Source: Halomonas ventosae (GTDB lineage: Bacteria; Pseudomonadota; Gammaproteobacteria; Pseudomonadales; Halomonadaceae). From it: DNA of 60,516 nucleotides. Of the stretch, positions 16,833-25,525 are shown piece after piece; position 1 is the first letter of the stretch, and the number at the start of each line of letters is the position of its first letter. The notes under the pieces were generated by a model. The model had not been told where the DNA came from, made no database searches, and saw only the letters and a list, made by a program, of their open reading frames with translations. The stretch is from the NCBI RefSeq assembly GCF_004363555.1, contig NZ_SNZJ01000011.1:59013-119528 (forward strand), in the 5' to 3' direction. A program made the translations under genes and the position numbers.

Positions 16833-17897
16833 ATGCATACCATGACCCCTTCCACGATCACCCCCCTGGCCAGGCGCTGTCGCCCCCTGGCGCTCTCCCT
16901 CGCGCTGCTGCTCCTGCCGGCCGTGGCGCTGGCCGAGGCGGAGTGGCCCCGCGGCCACTATCCGCTGCCCGAGACGGGCAACATGGTCGGCGAGGTCTAT
17001 ACCGTCGAGACGCGCGAGGGCGAGACCCTGCTCGACATCGCCCGCGAGCACAACATCGGCTACGAGGAGATCCGCAACGCGAACCCGGAGGTCAGCCTCT
17101 GGGCCCCCGACCCCGGCACCGAGGTGGTGATCCCGGCGCGCTACATCCTGCCCCCGGCGCAGCGCGAGGGCGTGGTGATCAACGTGGCCGAGCTGCGCCT
17201 CTACTACTACCCGGATACCGCCGAGGGCGAGACACCCCGGGTGGAGACCTACCCCATCGGCATCGGCCGGGAGGGCTTCAACACCCCGCTGGGCGTGACC
17301 AAGACCACCATGAAGCTCAAGGACCCGGCCTGGTACCCGCCCGAATCGGTCCGCCAGGAGGCGAAGGAGAACGGCGAGCCGCCGCCCGAGGTGGTGCCGC
17401 CCGGCCCGGACAACCCGCTGGGCCAGCACGCCATCATGCTCGACATCCCGGGCTACCTGATCCACGGCACCAACCGGCCGGACGGCATCGGCATGCGCGC
17501 CAGCCGCGGCTGCATCCGCATGATGCCGGAGACTATCGAGGCGCTCTTCTCGCGGATCGAGGTCGGTGAGCGGGTCAACATCATCGAGATGCCGGTGAAG
17601 GTGGGCCAGGAGGGCGAGCGCCTCTACGTGCAGTCCTTCAAGTCCCTCGAGGAGCAGGAGAACGGCATGGGCGACCTGCTGGAGGCGCTCGGCCAGCTGC
17701 AGGCGAACGAGGCCGCGGCCGACATCCCGGTGGACTATGCCCGGCTGCGCGAGTCGCTGGAGGCCAGCAGCTGGCAGCCGGTCGCGCTCGCGCCCCTGCC
17801 GGAAGCGGCCATCGAGCCCGAGCCGCTGCAGTGGTTCGACGAGATCCTGGCCATGCGGCCCTGGCACGGCCAGCTGGAGACCCGCCAGGAAGGGTGA
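16833..17897 (+). CDS. LysM-YkuD L,D-transpeptidase
   Basis: 354 residues. Signal peptide (LSLALLLLPAVALA), a LysM-like domain at about 54-102 (YTVETREGETLLDIAREHN), then a YkuD catalytic domain with His211 in HGTNRPDG and the nucleophile Cys227 in SRGCIRM. The C-terminal ~115 residues after the catalytic domain are an acidic extension. The enzyme makes 3-3 crosslinks in peptidoglycan or attaches Braun-type lipoprotein; ErfK/YbiS-like enzymes have this layout. It stands apart from the preceding operon by 122 nt. Confidence 0.92.
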   Translation: MHTMTPSTITPLARRCRPLALSLALLLLPAVALAEAEWPRGHYPLPETGNMVGEVYTVETREGETLLDIAREHNIGYEEIRNANPEVSLWAPDPGTEVVIPARYILPPAQREGVVINVAELRLYYYPDTAEGETPRVETYPIGIGREGFNTPLGVTKTTMKLKDPAWYPPESVRQEAKENGEPPPEVVPPGPDNPLGQHAIMLDIPGYLIHGTNRPDGIGMRASRGCIRMMPETIEALFSRIEVGERVNIIEMPVKVGQEGERLYVQSFKSLEEQENGMGDLLEALGQLQANEAAADIPVDYARLRESLEASSWQPVALAPLPEAAIEPEPLQWFDEILAMRPWHGQLETRQEG

Positions 17898-17942
17898 CGA
17901 CAGCCGGAAAAGGGAATGTCCGACAACCCGGGAAGGACGCGT

Positions 17943-19688
17943 ATGAAGACTCTGCTCGTGGGATTCCTGTCACTGCTGCTGCTGGCCGTCGGCTGCCCGG
18001 GCGTGGCTCAGGAGGAGGGCGAGGAGACACGCTGGTTCAGCGTCGATGCGCTGAATGCCGGCCTGGGCGAGCCTCCCGAGGCAGTCAGTCGCCAGACGCC
18101 GCGCGACGCAGTACGCAGCTTCCTGGAGTTGACCAAGGAGGAGGATTATTCGGCCGCAGCCCATCTCCTCAACCTGCTCGACCTGACCCCCGAGGAGCAG
18201 GCCGCACGAGGGGCCGTGCTGGCCAGGCAGCTCGCCGCCGTCCTCCAGCGAGGAGAGTGGCTCGATATCTCCAGCCTTTCGGCTCGTCAGGATGCCTTGG
18301 TGGAGGACACCTCAGGGCAGAGCCCTCGCGCCGGCCAGACCCGCCGCAACCTCAAGCTGGCCACCCTCGAGGCCGACGGGCAGAGCTATGAGGTGCGGGT
18401 GGCCCGTTACCGGGCGGGCGAGCAGGACCCCGTCTGGCTGATCGCTCCCGAGACGATCACCGCGATCCCCAAGCTCTACGAGCAATATGGCCCCTCCTGG
18501 CTGGAGGGCCATATCCCGGAGCGCTTGCATACCTCCATCGGCGTGCTGAAGCTCTGGGAGTGGCTCGCCATCCCGCTCTTCCTGGCCATCACCGGGGCGG
18601 TGGGGTGGTTCATCCATGCCCTGATGGGCCTGCTGACCCGCGGCCTGCCCTCGGGGCTTGCCAGCGTCTTCGCGCAGATGATCCGGCTGCCCCTGGCCTT
18701 CATCGCCATGGCGCTGCTGGCACAGTGGCTGCTCGAGTACGTGGTCTCCTTTTCGGGTGTGGTCACTGCCACCCTGCGGGTGCTGCTGATCATCACCATG
18801 GCCTGGGGCGTGGGCCTGATCGCGGTGCGGCTCGTGGATACCCTGCTGATCAGGATGACGCGCCGGCTGGTGGGCGAGATCGACGACACCAGTCACCGCG
18901 ACGATCGCAAGCTGCTGACGACTCTCTATGCGCTGCGTCGTGCGGTGATCCTGGTCACCGTGCTGGGCGTGGTGATCTTCGTGATCGCCCAGGTCAGCCT
19001 CTTCGAGTCCCTTGGCATGTCCCTGCTGGCCTCGGCGAGTGTAGCGACGGTGCTGGTGGGGATCGCGGGGCAGGCCGTGCTCGGCAATATCCTGGCCTCC
19101 TTCCAGGTCTCCCTGGCCAAGCCGATCCGCATCGGCGACCTGGTGGTCTTCGAGGGCCAGTGGAGTTACGTGGAAGGCATCTACTACACCTTCATTCGCC
19201 TGCGGACCTGGGACGAGCGGCGCCTGGTCGTGCCGGTGAAGTACTTCGTCTCCCAGCCCTACGAGAACCTCTCCACGAAGAACGCCAAGCACTACCGGAG
19301 TATCGTCCTGACCCTCCACCTCAGCGCCGACGTGGCAACCCTCAGGGAACGGTTCGAGGCGTTCGCCAAGGAGGAGGAGACTGTCATCGACCACCACAAG
19401 CTGGCCTGCCTGGTCACCGGCCAGCACGAGGCCACCCAGGAGATCACCTGCTACCTGATGGGCCCCGAGCCCATCGCCGCCTGGGAAGCCGAGATGAAGA
19501 TCCGCGAGAAGATACTGGCCTTCATCCGCGACCATCATCCCGAGTGGTGGCCCAGGGAGGTGGTGGTGCTCAGCCATCATGACATCGCCCGGGGCGACAC
19601 CCCGGCCAAGCGCCGGATCCGGCGGCCGGCCACGGTGCAGGAGATCGACGAGACGCCGTCTCCCGGGGGCGAGCCATCGCCCGAATAG
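17943..19688 (+). CDS. MscS-family mechanosensitive channel with periplasmic N-terminal domain
   Basis: 581 residues. A signal sequence (LLVGFLSLLLLAVGC) is followed by a ~180-residue periplasmic domain (SVDALNAGLGEPPEAVSRQ and on), membrane helices near 200-370, and the MscS pore and beta domain: GIAGQAVLGNILASFQ and AKPIRIGDLVVFEGQW. The extra N-terminal domain makes it longer than E. coli MscS (286). Such channels release solutes on hypo-osmotic shock, fitting a moderately halophilic host. The ATG at 17943 has GGAAGGA 6 nt upstream. Confidence 0.88.
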   Translation: MKTLLVGFLSLLLLAVGCPGVAQEEGEETRWFSVDALNAGLGEPPEAVSRQTPRDAVRSFLELTKEEDYSAAAHLLNLLDLTPEEQAARGAVLARQLAAVLQRGEWLDISSLSARQDALVEDTSGQSPRAGQTRRNLKLATLEADGQSYEVRVARYRAGEQDPVWLIAPETITAIPKLYEQYGPSWLEGHIPERLHTSIGVLKLWEWLAIPLFLAITGAVGWFIHALMGLLTRGLPSGLASVFAQMIRLPLAFIAMALLAQWLLEYVVSFSGVVTATLRVLLIITMAWGVGLIAVRLVDTLLIRMTRRLVGEIDDTSHRDDRKLLTTLYALRRAVILVTVLGVVIFVIAQVSLFESLGMSLLASASVATVLVGIAGQAVLGNILASFQVSLAKPIRIGDLVVFEGQWSYVEGIYYTFIRLRTWDERRLVVPVKYFVSQPYENLSTKNAKHYRSIVLTLHLSADVATLRERFEAFAKEEETVIDHHKLACLVTGQHEATQEITCYLMGPEPIAAWEAEMKIREKILAFIRDHHPEWWPREVVVLSHHDIARGDTPAKRRIRRPATVQEIDETPSPGGEPSPE

Positions 19689-19694
19689 GTGGGT

Positions 19695-19721
19695 GGGCCG
19701 TTCGGCGCTGCCGGACGGCCC
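19695..19721. terminator. Hairpin between convergent MscS and methyltransferase genes
   Basis: GGGCCGTTCGGC and GCCGGACGGCCC around a GCT loop, one G-T wobble. It lies 6 nt after one stop codon and 26 nt from the other, so it can serve both strands. Confidence 0.6.
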
Positions 19722-19746
19722 GGTTGCTTGCTGCTGCGGCGCCCCG

Positions 19747-20838
19747 TCAGGGGCGACAGACGAAGTAGTCGTTCTGGATGTCGTGCTCCAGCTGGTGGAC
19801 CCGGATGTCGCGGAAGCCCGCCTCCTGCAGGTAGGCCAGGGCACGCTCGCGGCCCCACATGGTGCCGAGCCCCTCGCCGCCCTGGGCCAGCGAGACCGTC
19901 ATGCAGTGGCTCACCGAGACGGCATAGAGCATCGTCCCCAGCGGGTGGTCGCGGTCCAGGTGATGGTGGCTCGAGGCGTGGATGTCCTGGACCAGGTAGA
20001 CGCCGTCCGGCGCCAGGCTGCGGTGGATGCCGGCGAGCAGGCTTCTCGGCCGGGCCTGGTCGTGGATGCCGTCGAAGGTGGTCACCAGGTCGAAGGCCCC
20101 GGGCTCGGCACTGACATCGAAGTCGCTCAGGTCGCGCACCTCGAAGGCCAGGTTGTCGAGCCCGGCCGCCCGGGCCTGCTCCCGCCCCCAGGCGATGGCC
20201 TCGTCGGAGAGGTCGTAGCCGACGAAGTGGCTGGCCGGGAAGCGCTCGGCCATGGCCAGCAGGGCGCGGCCGCGTCCGCAGGCGCAATCCAGCACCCGGA
20301 TGCCAGCGTCGAGACGCTCCACCAGGCCCGGTGCCAGCGGCAGGATGGCGTCGAACAGCGCCGGCAGCACGGTCTGGCCGCTGTCGCTGGCCATCACTTC
20401 CTGGAAGCGCGGATAGCGCGAGTAGGGCACGCCACCGCCCTCGCGGAAGCAGCGGACCACGTCATCCTCCACACTGCCCAGCAGCGAGATAAACTGAGCA
20501 TAGACGGCGAGGTTGGCCGGGCCCCGGTCGGTGAGCAGTTCGGCGTGGGCATCGGGCAGGCGATAGGTGCCAGCGGCCGGGTCGGTGTCGATCACGCCGC
20601 CGGCGACCATGCCGCCGAGCCACTCGCGCACATAGCGCTCGTCGAGCCCGGCCCGCTCGGCCAGCTGCCGGCTGGTGAGGGGCGCCTGGCCGGCCAGGGC
20701 CTCGAAAAGGCCGGTGCGGTGGCCGATGGCGGTGAGCAGCATCAGCCCGCTCTCGTTCAGGGCAGTGACCAGCCGGGCCTCGAAGGCGCCGCTGTCGGCT
20801 TCGGCCTCGGCCACGGAAAGGGAATGGACGTTGCACAT
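19747..20838 (-). CDS. Class I SAM-dependent methyltransferase with N-terminal winged-helix/dimerisation domain
   Basis: 363 residues. The first ~100 residues form a winged helix (LTSRQLAERAGLDERYVREW) like that of Rv2258c-type or O-methyltransferase dimerisation domains. The SAM-binding motif I is VLDCACGRGRALLAMAE near residue 186, followed by FVGYDLSD and FDLVTTFDGIHDQ. The C-terminus ends with NDYFVCRP, a typical pattern for this group. The substrate is unknown. It is divergent from a GlxA-type regulator (98 bp apart), which may control it. Confidence 0.85.
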   Translation of the reverse strand: MCNVHSLSVAEAEADSGAFEARLVTALNESGLMLLTAIGHRTGLFEALAGQAPLTSRQLAERAGLDERYVREWLGGMVAGGVIDTDPAAGTYRLPDAHAELLTDRGPANLAVYAQFISLLGSVEDDVVRCFREGGGVPYSRYPRFQEVMASDSGQTVLPALFDAILPLAPGLVERLDAGIRVLDCACGRGRALLAMAERFPASHFVGYDLSDEAIAWGREQARAAGLDNLAFEVRDLSDFDVSAEPGAFDLVTTFDGIHDQARPRSLLAGIHRSLAPDGVYLVQDIHASSHHHLDRDHPLGTMLYAVSVSHCMTVSLAQGGEGLGTMWGRERALAYLQEAGFRDIRVHQLEHDIQNDYFVCRP

Positions 20839-20936
20839 GGGGGTTCTCCTGCTTGTTGTTGGGGGGCAGGAGAACGGTACGGCGGAAGAGGAGCGTCGAC
20901 GAAAGGGGAATGCGCCGCAAAGGGGTGTTTTCTGCC

Positions 20937-21959
20937 ATGACCACGCTATCCACCACGCAAGTCGCCATCCTGGCGGTACCCGAGACTACCGCCAGCACCC
21001 TGTATGGCATGTTCGACCTCTTCGGGTCGGCCGGCCGCGACTGGGGGCTGCTGATGCACGGTCGTCCCGGTGCGCCGCTGCTGCAGCCGCTGATCGTCTC
21101 CCGCGATGGTCGCGGCTTTCGCACCCGCAACGGGGCCTGGATCGAGCCGGACGCGGCCCTGGCTGACTGTCGGGCGCCGACGGCCATCTGCATTCCCGAC
21201 CTGCTGGTGGTGCCTGGCGCCGAGCTTGCGGGGCACTACGACCCGGAGCTGGCCTGGCTGCTGGCCTGCCATGGGCGCGGGGCCCTGCTGGCCGCGGCCT
21301 GCACCGGCTCGCTGCTGCTCGCCGAGTCGGGGCTGCTCGCCGGGCAGGACGCCACCACCCACTGGGCCTACTGCGATGCCCTGGCTCGCCAGCATCCGGA
21401 GGTGTGCGTGCATGCCCATCGCGCCCTGGTGGTCAGTGGCGAAGGGGGCCGCCTGATCATGGCCGGCGGTGGCACCACCTGGATCGACCTGGCGTTGTTC
21501 CTGGTGGCGAGGCTGGTGGGGGTGGACGAGGCGATGCACCTGTCGCGGATCTTCCTGATCGACTGGCACCACGAGGGCCAGCAGCCCTATGCGGCCCTGA
21601 CCGCCGCCCGGCAGGTGGAGGACGCGCTGATCAGCGAGGCCCAGGTATGGGTCGCCCGCCACTACGACACCCACTCGCCGGTGGCCGGCATGGTCCGCCG
21701 CAGCGGGCTGACCGAGCGCTCCTTCAAGCGTCGCTTCAAGGCCGCCACCGGCATGACGCCCATGGACTATGTACATACCCTGCGCCTCGAGGAGGCCAAG
21801 CAGATCCTGGAGAGCGGCGACGACCCCATCGAGGCGGTGGCCGAGCAGGTCGGCTATGCCGACCCGAACTTTTTCCGGCGGCTGTTCGGCCGCCGCGTGG
21901 GGCTCACCCCGCGGGAGTATCGCCGGCGTTTCCGCGGCCTGCGCCTGACGCTGCAATGA
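20937..21959 (+). CDS. GlxA-type transcriptional regulator (DJ-1/PfpI plus AraC HTH)
   Basis: 340 residues. The N-terminal DJ-1/PfpI amidotransferase-like domain includes the nucleophile-elbow AACTGSLLLAESGLL, where the Cys aligns with that of the family although these regulators are usually not enzymes. The C-terminal ~100 residues hold two AraC helix-turn-helix motifs (VAEQVGYADPNFFRRLFGRR VG region). Such proteins respond to metabolites like glycine betaine, carnitine or arginine in other bacteria. The ATG at 20937 is preferred because homology to the fold starts right after it; ATG at 20910 with GAAAGGGGA ahead is possible. Divergent partner: the methyltransferase. Confidence 0.85.
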   Translation: MTTLSTTQVAILAVPETTASTLYGMFDLFGSAGRDWGLLMHGRPGAPLLQPLIVSRDGRGFRTRNGAWIEPDAALADCRAPTAICIPDLLVVPGAELAGHYDPELAWLLACHGRGALLAAACTGSLLLAESGLLAGQDATTHWAYCDALARQHPEVCVHAHRALVVSGEGGRLIMAGGGTTWIDLALFLVARLVGVDEAMHLSRIFLIDWHHEGQQPYAALTAARQVEDALISEAQVWVARHYDTHSPVAGMVRRSGLTERSFKRRFKAATGMTPMDYVHTLRLEEAKQILESGDDPIEAVAEQVGYADPNFFRRLFGRRVGLTPREYRRRFRGLRLTLQ

Positions 21960-22085
21960 CCCTCGCGCCTCCCTGGATATCCTCGGCGATGAAGACCTCG
22001 CGGACCCCATGCCGTTGTCCGTGCGGCGTTCTCGCGCCTGGCGGCTAAGCTTGCAGTGAGCATCCCGGGCGAGACAGCCAGCGTC

Positions 22086-23312
22086 ATGATTCACGATGCC
22101 ACCATCGAACGGCTCTATCGCCAGCACTCGCGGCGCGTGCTGGCGACGCTGATTCGCCTGCTCGGCGACTTCGAGCTGGCGGAGGAGGCGCTCCAGGAGG
22201 CCTTCGTGGCCGCCGTGCAGCAGTGGCCGTCGCAGGGCGTGCCGGAACATCCCGCCGCCTGGCTGATCCGCACCGGCCAGCGGCGCGGCATCGACCAGAT
22301 TCGCCGCCGCCAGACCTCCCGCCAGCATGCCCATCTCGTGGCGCCCGAAGAACCGGCGGCGAGCCTCGACGAGCGCAGCATCCAGCACGACCCGCTGAGG
22401 CTGCTCTTCACCTGCTGTCACCCCGGCCTGGCCCTGGACGAGCGGGTGGCCCTGACCCTGCGCGAAATGTGCGGGCTGACCACCGAACAGGTGGCCAGGG
22501 CGCTGCTGCAACGGCCCGCCACCCTGGCCCAGCGCATCGTGCGGGCCAAGCGCAGGATCCGCGACGCCGGCATTCCCTACGAGGTGCCGGATGCCTGGGA
22601 GCTACCGGGGCGACTGCCCGCTGTCCTGCGGGTGATCTACCTGGTGTTCAACGAGGGCTACTCGCAGAGTGCCGGCGATGCCCTGGTCGACGTCAGCCTC
22701 TCGGTCGAGGCCATGGAACTGGCCCAGGCGCTGGCCCGGCTGCTGCCCGAGGGGGAAGTGTATGGCCTGCTGGCGTTGATGTGGCTCCACGACGCCCGGC
22801 GCGAGGCCCGCCAGGGCCCGGGCGGGGAGCTGGTCCCCCTGGAGGAGCAGGACCGTGGCCGCTGGGATCGGCGGCGTATCCGCGATGGCATGGCGCATCT
22901 TCGCCAGGCACTGGCGCTGACACCCACTGGCCCCTACACGCTGCAGGCCTCGATCGCCGCCGAGCATGTCCGCGCATCCAGCGCCGAGGCGACCGACTGG
23001 GGACGGATCGTGATGCTCTACGAGGCGCTCCATCGCCAGCAGCCCTCGCCGGTGATCGCCCTCAACCGGGCGGCGGCGGTGGCCATGCGCGACGGTCCGG
23101 AGGCCGGCCTGCGCCTGCTGGAGGCGCTGGAGGCCCACAAGGCGATCGTCAACTACCACCTCTTCCATGCCGCCCGGGCCGACCTGCATCGCCGTGCCGG
23201 CCACCCCCGGGAGGCCCGGCTCGCCTATGAGCGGGCCCTGGCGCTGACGTCCCAGGAGCCGGAGCGCCGCTTCCTGCAGCGCCGGCTGGCGGAGCTGGCC
23301 ACCTCGTCATAA
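22086..23312 (+). CDS. ECF42-type RNA polymerase sigma factor
   Basis: 408 residues. Sigma-70 region 2 (LYRQHSRRVLATLIRLLGDFELAEEALQEAF region) and region 4 (REMCGLTTEQVARALLQRP) are followed by a long C-terminal extension of about 230 residues with LRVIYLVFNEGYSQSAGD and TPR-like helices, the layout of the ECF42 group (DUF6596). ECF42 sigmas need this extension for activity and are encoded with DGPF/YCII-domain proteins, as here (23390-24600). There is no anti-sigma gene, as normal for this group. The ATG at 22086 begins the conserved part. Confidence 0.9.
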   Translation: MIHDATIERLYRQHSRRVLATLIRLLGDFELAEEALQEAFVAAVQQWPSQGVPEHPAAWLIRTGQRRGIDQIRRRQTSRQHAHLVAPEEPAASLDERSIQHDPLRLLFTCCHPGLALDERVALTLREMCGLTTEQVARALLQRPATLAQRIVRAKRRIRDAGIPYEVPDAWELPGRLPAVLRVIYLVFNEGYSQSAGDALVDVSLSVEAMELAQALARLLPEGEVYGLLALMWLHDARREARQGPGGELVPLEEQDRGRWDRRRIRDGMAHLRQALALTPTGPYTLQASIAAEHVRASSAEATDWGRIVMLYEALHRQQPSPVIALNRAAAVAMRDGPEAGLRLLEALEAHKAIVNYHLFHAARADLHRRAGHPREARLAYERALALTSQEPERRFLQRRLAELATSS

Positions 23313-23328
23313 AAAAATCGCGCGGCGA

Positions 23329-23355
23329 TGTCGATCCGCGCTGGCGTCGCACGAC
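23329..23355 (+). promoter_or_regulatory. Predicted ECF42 promoter (TGTCGA-17-CGAC)
   Basis: TGTCGA at 23329-23334, then 17 nt, then CGAC at 23352-23355. This matches the -35/-10 pattern reported for ECF42 sigma factors (TGTCGA and CGA/TC). It lies just after the sigma gene and 34 nt before the first YCII gene start, exactly where the target promoter is expected. No such pair was seen ahead of the sigma gene itself. Confidence 0.65.
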
Positions 23356-23389
23356 TCAGGGAGGCAACCAGCCAACGGAGGTGGAACTC

Positions 23390-24229
23390 ATGCGATACAT
23401 GCTGATGCGCAAGGCCGACCCGGCCACCGAGGCCGGCGAGCTGCCCGGCCAGGGCGTGCTCGAGGCGATGGCCGACTACAACAACCGGATGCTCGAGGCC
23501 GGGGTCTTCGTCACCGGCGACGGTCTGCGACCCAGCCGCGAAGGCTGCCGGATCGAGCGGCGCGACGGGCAAGTGCGGGTCACCCATGGCCCCTTTGCCG
23601 AGACCAGGGAATTGCTCGCCGGCTACAGCGTGCTGGAGGCGGACTCGCTCGAGGCCGCCATCGAATGGGCACGGCAGTGGCCCGCCGAAGACGGCGACGT
23701 CACCCTGGAACTGCGCCGCTACTTCAGCCTGGAGGACTTCGCGCCCGGCCCCGGCCTGGACAAGCACCGCGCCATGGCGCGCCTGCCCAGCGAGCTCAAC
23801 GTGCACCTGTGCTTTCCCGGCAACTGCCGCGAGGCCATGACCTTCTACGCCGAGGTCACCGGCGCTCGGCTGGAGGCGCTGATCACCTACGGCGAGACGC
23901 CGGCCGCCCGGGACACCCCTCCCGAACGCCATGACCAGATCATCCACGCCTCGCTCAACGTCCGCGGCCGCCGGCTGATGGGCGCTGACATGGCCGGCCA
24001 CGCCTACCAGCCGCCGCAGGGTGTCCAGGTGCACCTTGACTACGAGGCGCTCGACCGGGCCGAGGCGGTGTTCAACCGGCTGGCCGAGGGTGGTGAGGTC
24101 ACCATGCCCTTCGGCGCCACCTTCTGGGCGCAGGGGTTCGGCATGCTCACCGACCGCTTCGGCGTGCCCTGGTTGATCGGCTGCCAGACCGGCCAATGCC
24201 CGATGAGCGAGGAGGAGAGCCAACCATGA
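23390..24229 (+). CDS. YCII-domain and VOC (PhnB-like) fusion protein
   Basis: 279 residues. Residues 1-120 are a YCII/DGPF domain (YMLMRKAD, VTHGPFAETRELLAGYSVLEA; the DGPF tetrapeptide is HGPF here). Residues 130-270 are a glyoxalase-like VOC domain of the PhnB type (LNVHLCFPGNCREAMTFYAE, FGMLTDRFGVPWLIG). Both are small metal-independent or metal-binding folds of unknown substrate. Start ATG at 23390 with CGGAGG 8 nt upstream. It overlaps the next gene by ATGA. Target of the ECF42 system by position. Confidence 0.85.
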   Translation: MRYMLMRKADPATEAGELPGQGVLEAMADYNNRMLEAGVFVTGDGLRPSREGCRIERRDGQVRVTHGPFAETRELLAGYSVLEADSLEAAIEWARQWPAEDGDVTLELRRYFSLEDFAPGPGLDKHRAMARLPSELNVHLCFPGNCREAMTFYAEVTGARLEALITYGETPAARDTPPERHDQIIHASLNVRGRRLMGADMAGHAYQPPQGVQVHLDYEALDRAEAVFNRLAEGGEVTMPFGATFWAQGFGMLTDRFGVPWLIGCQTGQCPMSEEESQP

Positions 24230-24600
24230 AATACGCCGCGCTGGTCTACTACCAGGAACGCCTCATCCAGGCCATGAACGAGCAGGAGTGGCACGACCTC
24301 AACCAGGAGTGCCTGGCCGGGGTGGAGCGCCTGACGGGCCAGGGCCACTTCCTGGCCGGCCAGGCCCTGCAGCCGGTGGAGAACGCAGCCAGCGTGCGGG
24401 TGCGCGATGGCGAGGTGCTGATCTCCGATGGCCCCTTTGCCGAGACCAAGGAGCAGCTGGCCGGCTTCTACCTGCTGGACGCCCGCGACCTCAACGAGGC
24501 CCTGCAGCTCGCCAGCCGCATTCCCCCCGCCCGCTTCGGCACCATCGAGGTGCGCCCGGTGCGGGAACTTCCCCCAAGAGATACGGGAGACGCCACATGA
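24226..24600 (+). CDS. YCII/DGPF-domain protein
   Basis: 124 residues, the canonical ECF42 partner: MKYAALVYYQE start and SDGPFAETKEQLAGFYLLDA with the DGPF motif intact. YCII proteins are ferredoxin-like and may act on muconolactone-like substrates in other contexts; function here is unknown. GGAGGAG lies 8 nt before the start. Overlaps the previous gene (ATGA) and the next gene (ATGA), so the three are translated in series. Confidence 0.88.
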   Translation: MKYAALVYYQERLIQAMNEQEWHDLNQECLAGVERLTGQGHFLAGQALQPVENAASVRVRDGEVLISDGPFAETKEQLAGFYLLDARDLNEALQLASRIPPARFGTIEVRPVRELPPRDTGDAT

Positions 24601-24950
24601 CCTATGTCGATGGATTCGTTGCCGCGGTCCCCACCGCCAACCGCGAGAGATACATCCGGCACGCCCGCGACGCCGCCGTGGTGTTCAAGGAGCACGGCGC
24701 CCTCTCCATGGTGGAATGCTGGGGAGACGACGTGCCGGAGGGGAAGGTCACCTCCTTCCCCATGGCGGTGAAGTGCCAGCCGGACGAGACCGTGATCTTC
24801 TCCTGGATCACCTGGCCCTCCCGCGAGGTGCGCGACCGGGGCATGGCCAAGGTCATGGAGGACCCGCGCCTTTCGCCCGAGGCAAACCCCATGCCCTTCG
24901 ACGGCAAGCGCCTGATCTATGGCGGTTTCGACGTGGTGGTGGACGAATAG
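24597..24950 (+). CDS. DUF1428 protein
   Basis: 117 residues: MTYVDGFVAAVPTANRERY start, SMVECWGDDVPEGK and a closing RLIYGGFDVVVD are hallmarks of DUF1428, a dimeric alpha-beta (ABM-like) fold of unknown function. It is the last gene of the ECF42 target operon, overlapping its neighbour by ATGA and followed by a strong terminator. Confidence 0.88.
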   Translation: MTYVDGFVAAVPTANRERYIRHARDAAVVFKEHGALSMVECWGDDVPEGKVTSFPMAVKCQPDETVIFSWITWPSREVRDRGMAKVMEDPRLSPEANPMPFDGKRLIYGGFDVVVDE

Positions 24951-24961
24951 GGCAGGGCGCC

Positions 24962-24993
24962 TGGCAGGGGTCAGACGGGCCTGACCCCTGCCA
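24962..24993 (+). terminator. Perfect 13-bp hairpin ending the ECF42 operon
   Basis: TGGCAGGGGTCAG and CTGACCCCTGCCA separated by 6 nt, starting 11 nt after the DUF1428 stop. A clear T-run is missing. Confidence 0.7.
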
Positions 24994-25064
24994 TCGACCA
25001 ATGGGCCGGGTGCCTTCGGCATGGTATTGCTGGTGGCCGAGCCCATCACCACAAGGACCCCGTG

Positions 25065-25511
25065 ATGCCCCAGGCCCCCGACTTCCCGCTGGCCAACCCC
25101 GACTACCGTACCGAGGTGGAGCGTATCCTCCAGGCGGCGCCCTTCATCCGCGCGCTGGGCGTCGAGGCCGAGGAGGTCGCCCCGGGCCTGTGCGTGACGC
25201 GCCTGGCGGTGCGCGAGGACCACCAGCAGCAGGATGGCTTTGTGCATGCCGGGGTGCTGGCCACCATCGCCGACCATACCGCCGGCGCCGCCGGTGCCAC
25301 CCTGATCCCGGCCGGCGCGATCGTGCTCACCGCCGAGTTCAAGATCAACCTGCTGCGCTCGGCCCGCGGGCGTGAGCTGCGCTGCGTGGGGCGGGTGCTC
25401 AAGCCCGGACGCACCCTGATCGTCGCCGAGTCCGAGGTCTACGCCGGCGAGGAGGGCGCCACCCTGGTGGCCAAGGCCAGCGTGACCCTGGCGGTGGTCA
25501 CGCCGCGCTGA
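25065..25511 (+). CDS. PaaI-type hotdog-fold thioesterase
   Basis: 148 residues with the 4HBT hotdog pattern: QDGFVHAGVLATIADHTAGAAG contains the HAG..A...D active segment, followed by TAEFKINLLRSARG. Members hydrolyse acyl-CoA thioesters, often phenylacetyl-CoA intermediates or aberrant CoA esters. A CoA/nucleotide link fits the next gene, a Nudix-MBL fusion starting 15 nt after its stop. GTG at 25062 is an alternative start. Confidence 0.85.
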   Translation: MPQAPDFPLANPDYRTEVERILQAAPFIRALGVEAEEVAPGLCVTRLAVREDHQQQDGFVHAGVLATIADHTAGAAGATLIPAGAIVLTAEFKINLLRSARGRELRCVGRVLKPGRTLIVAESEVYAGEEGATLVAKASVTLAVVTPR

Positions 25512-25525
25512 TGGCGGGGGAGCGC

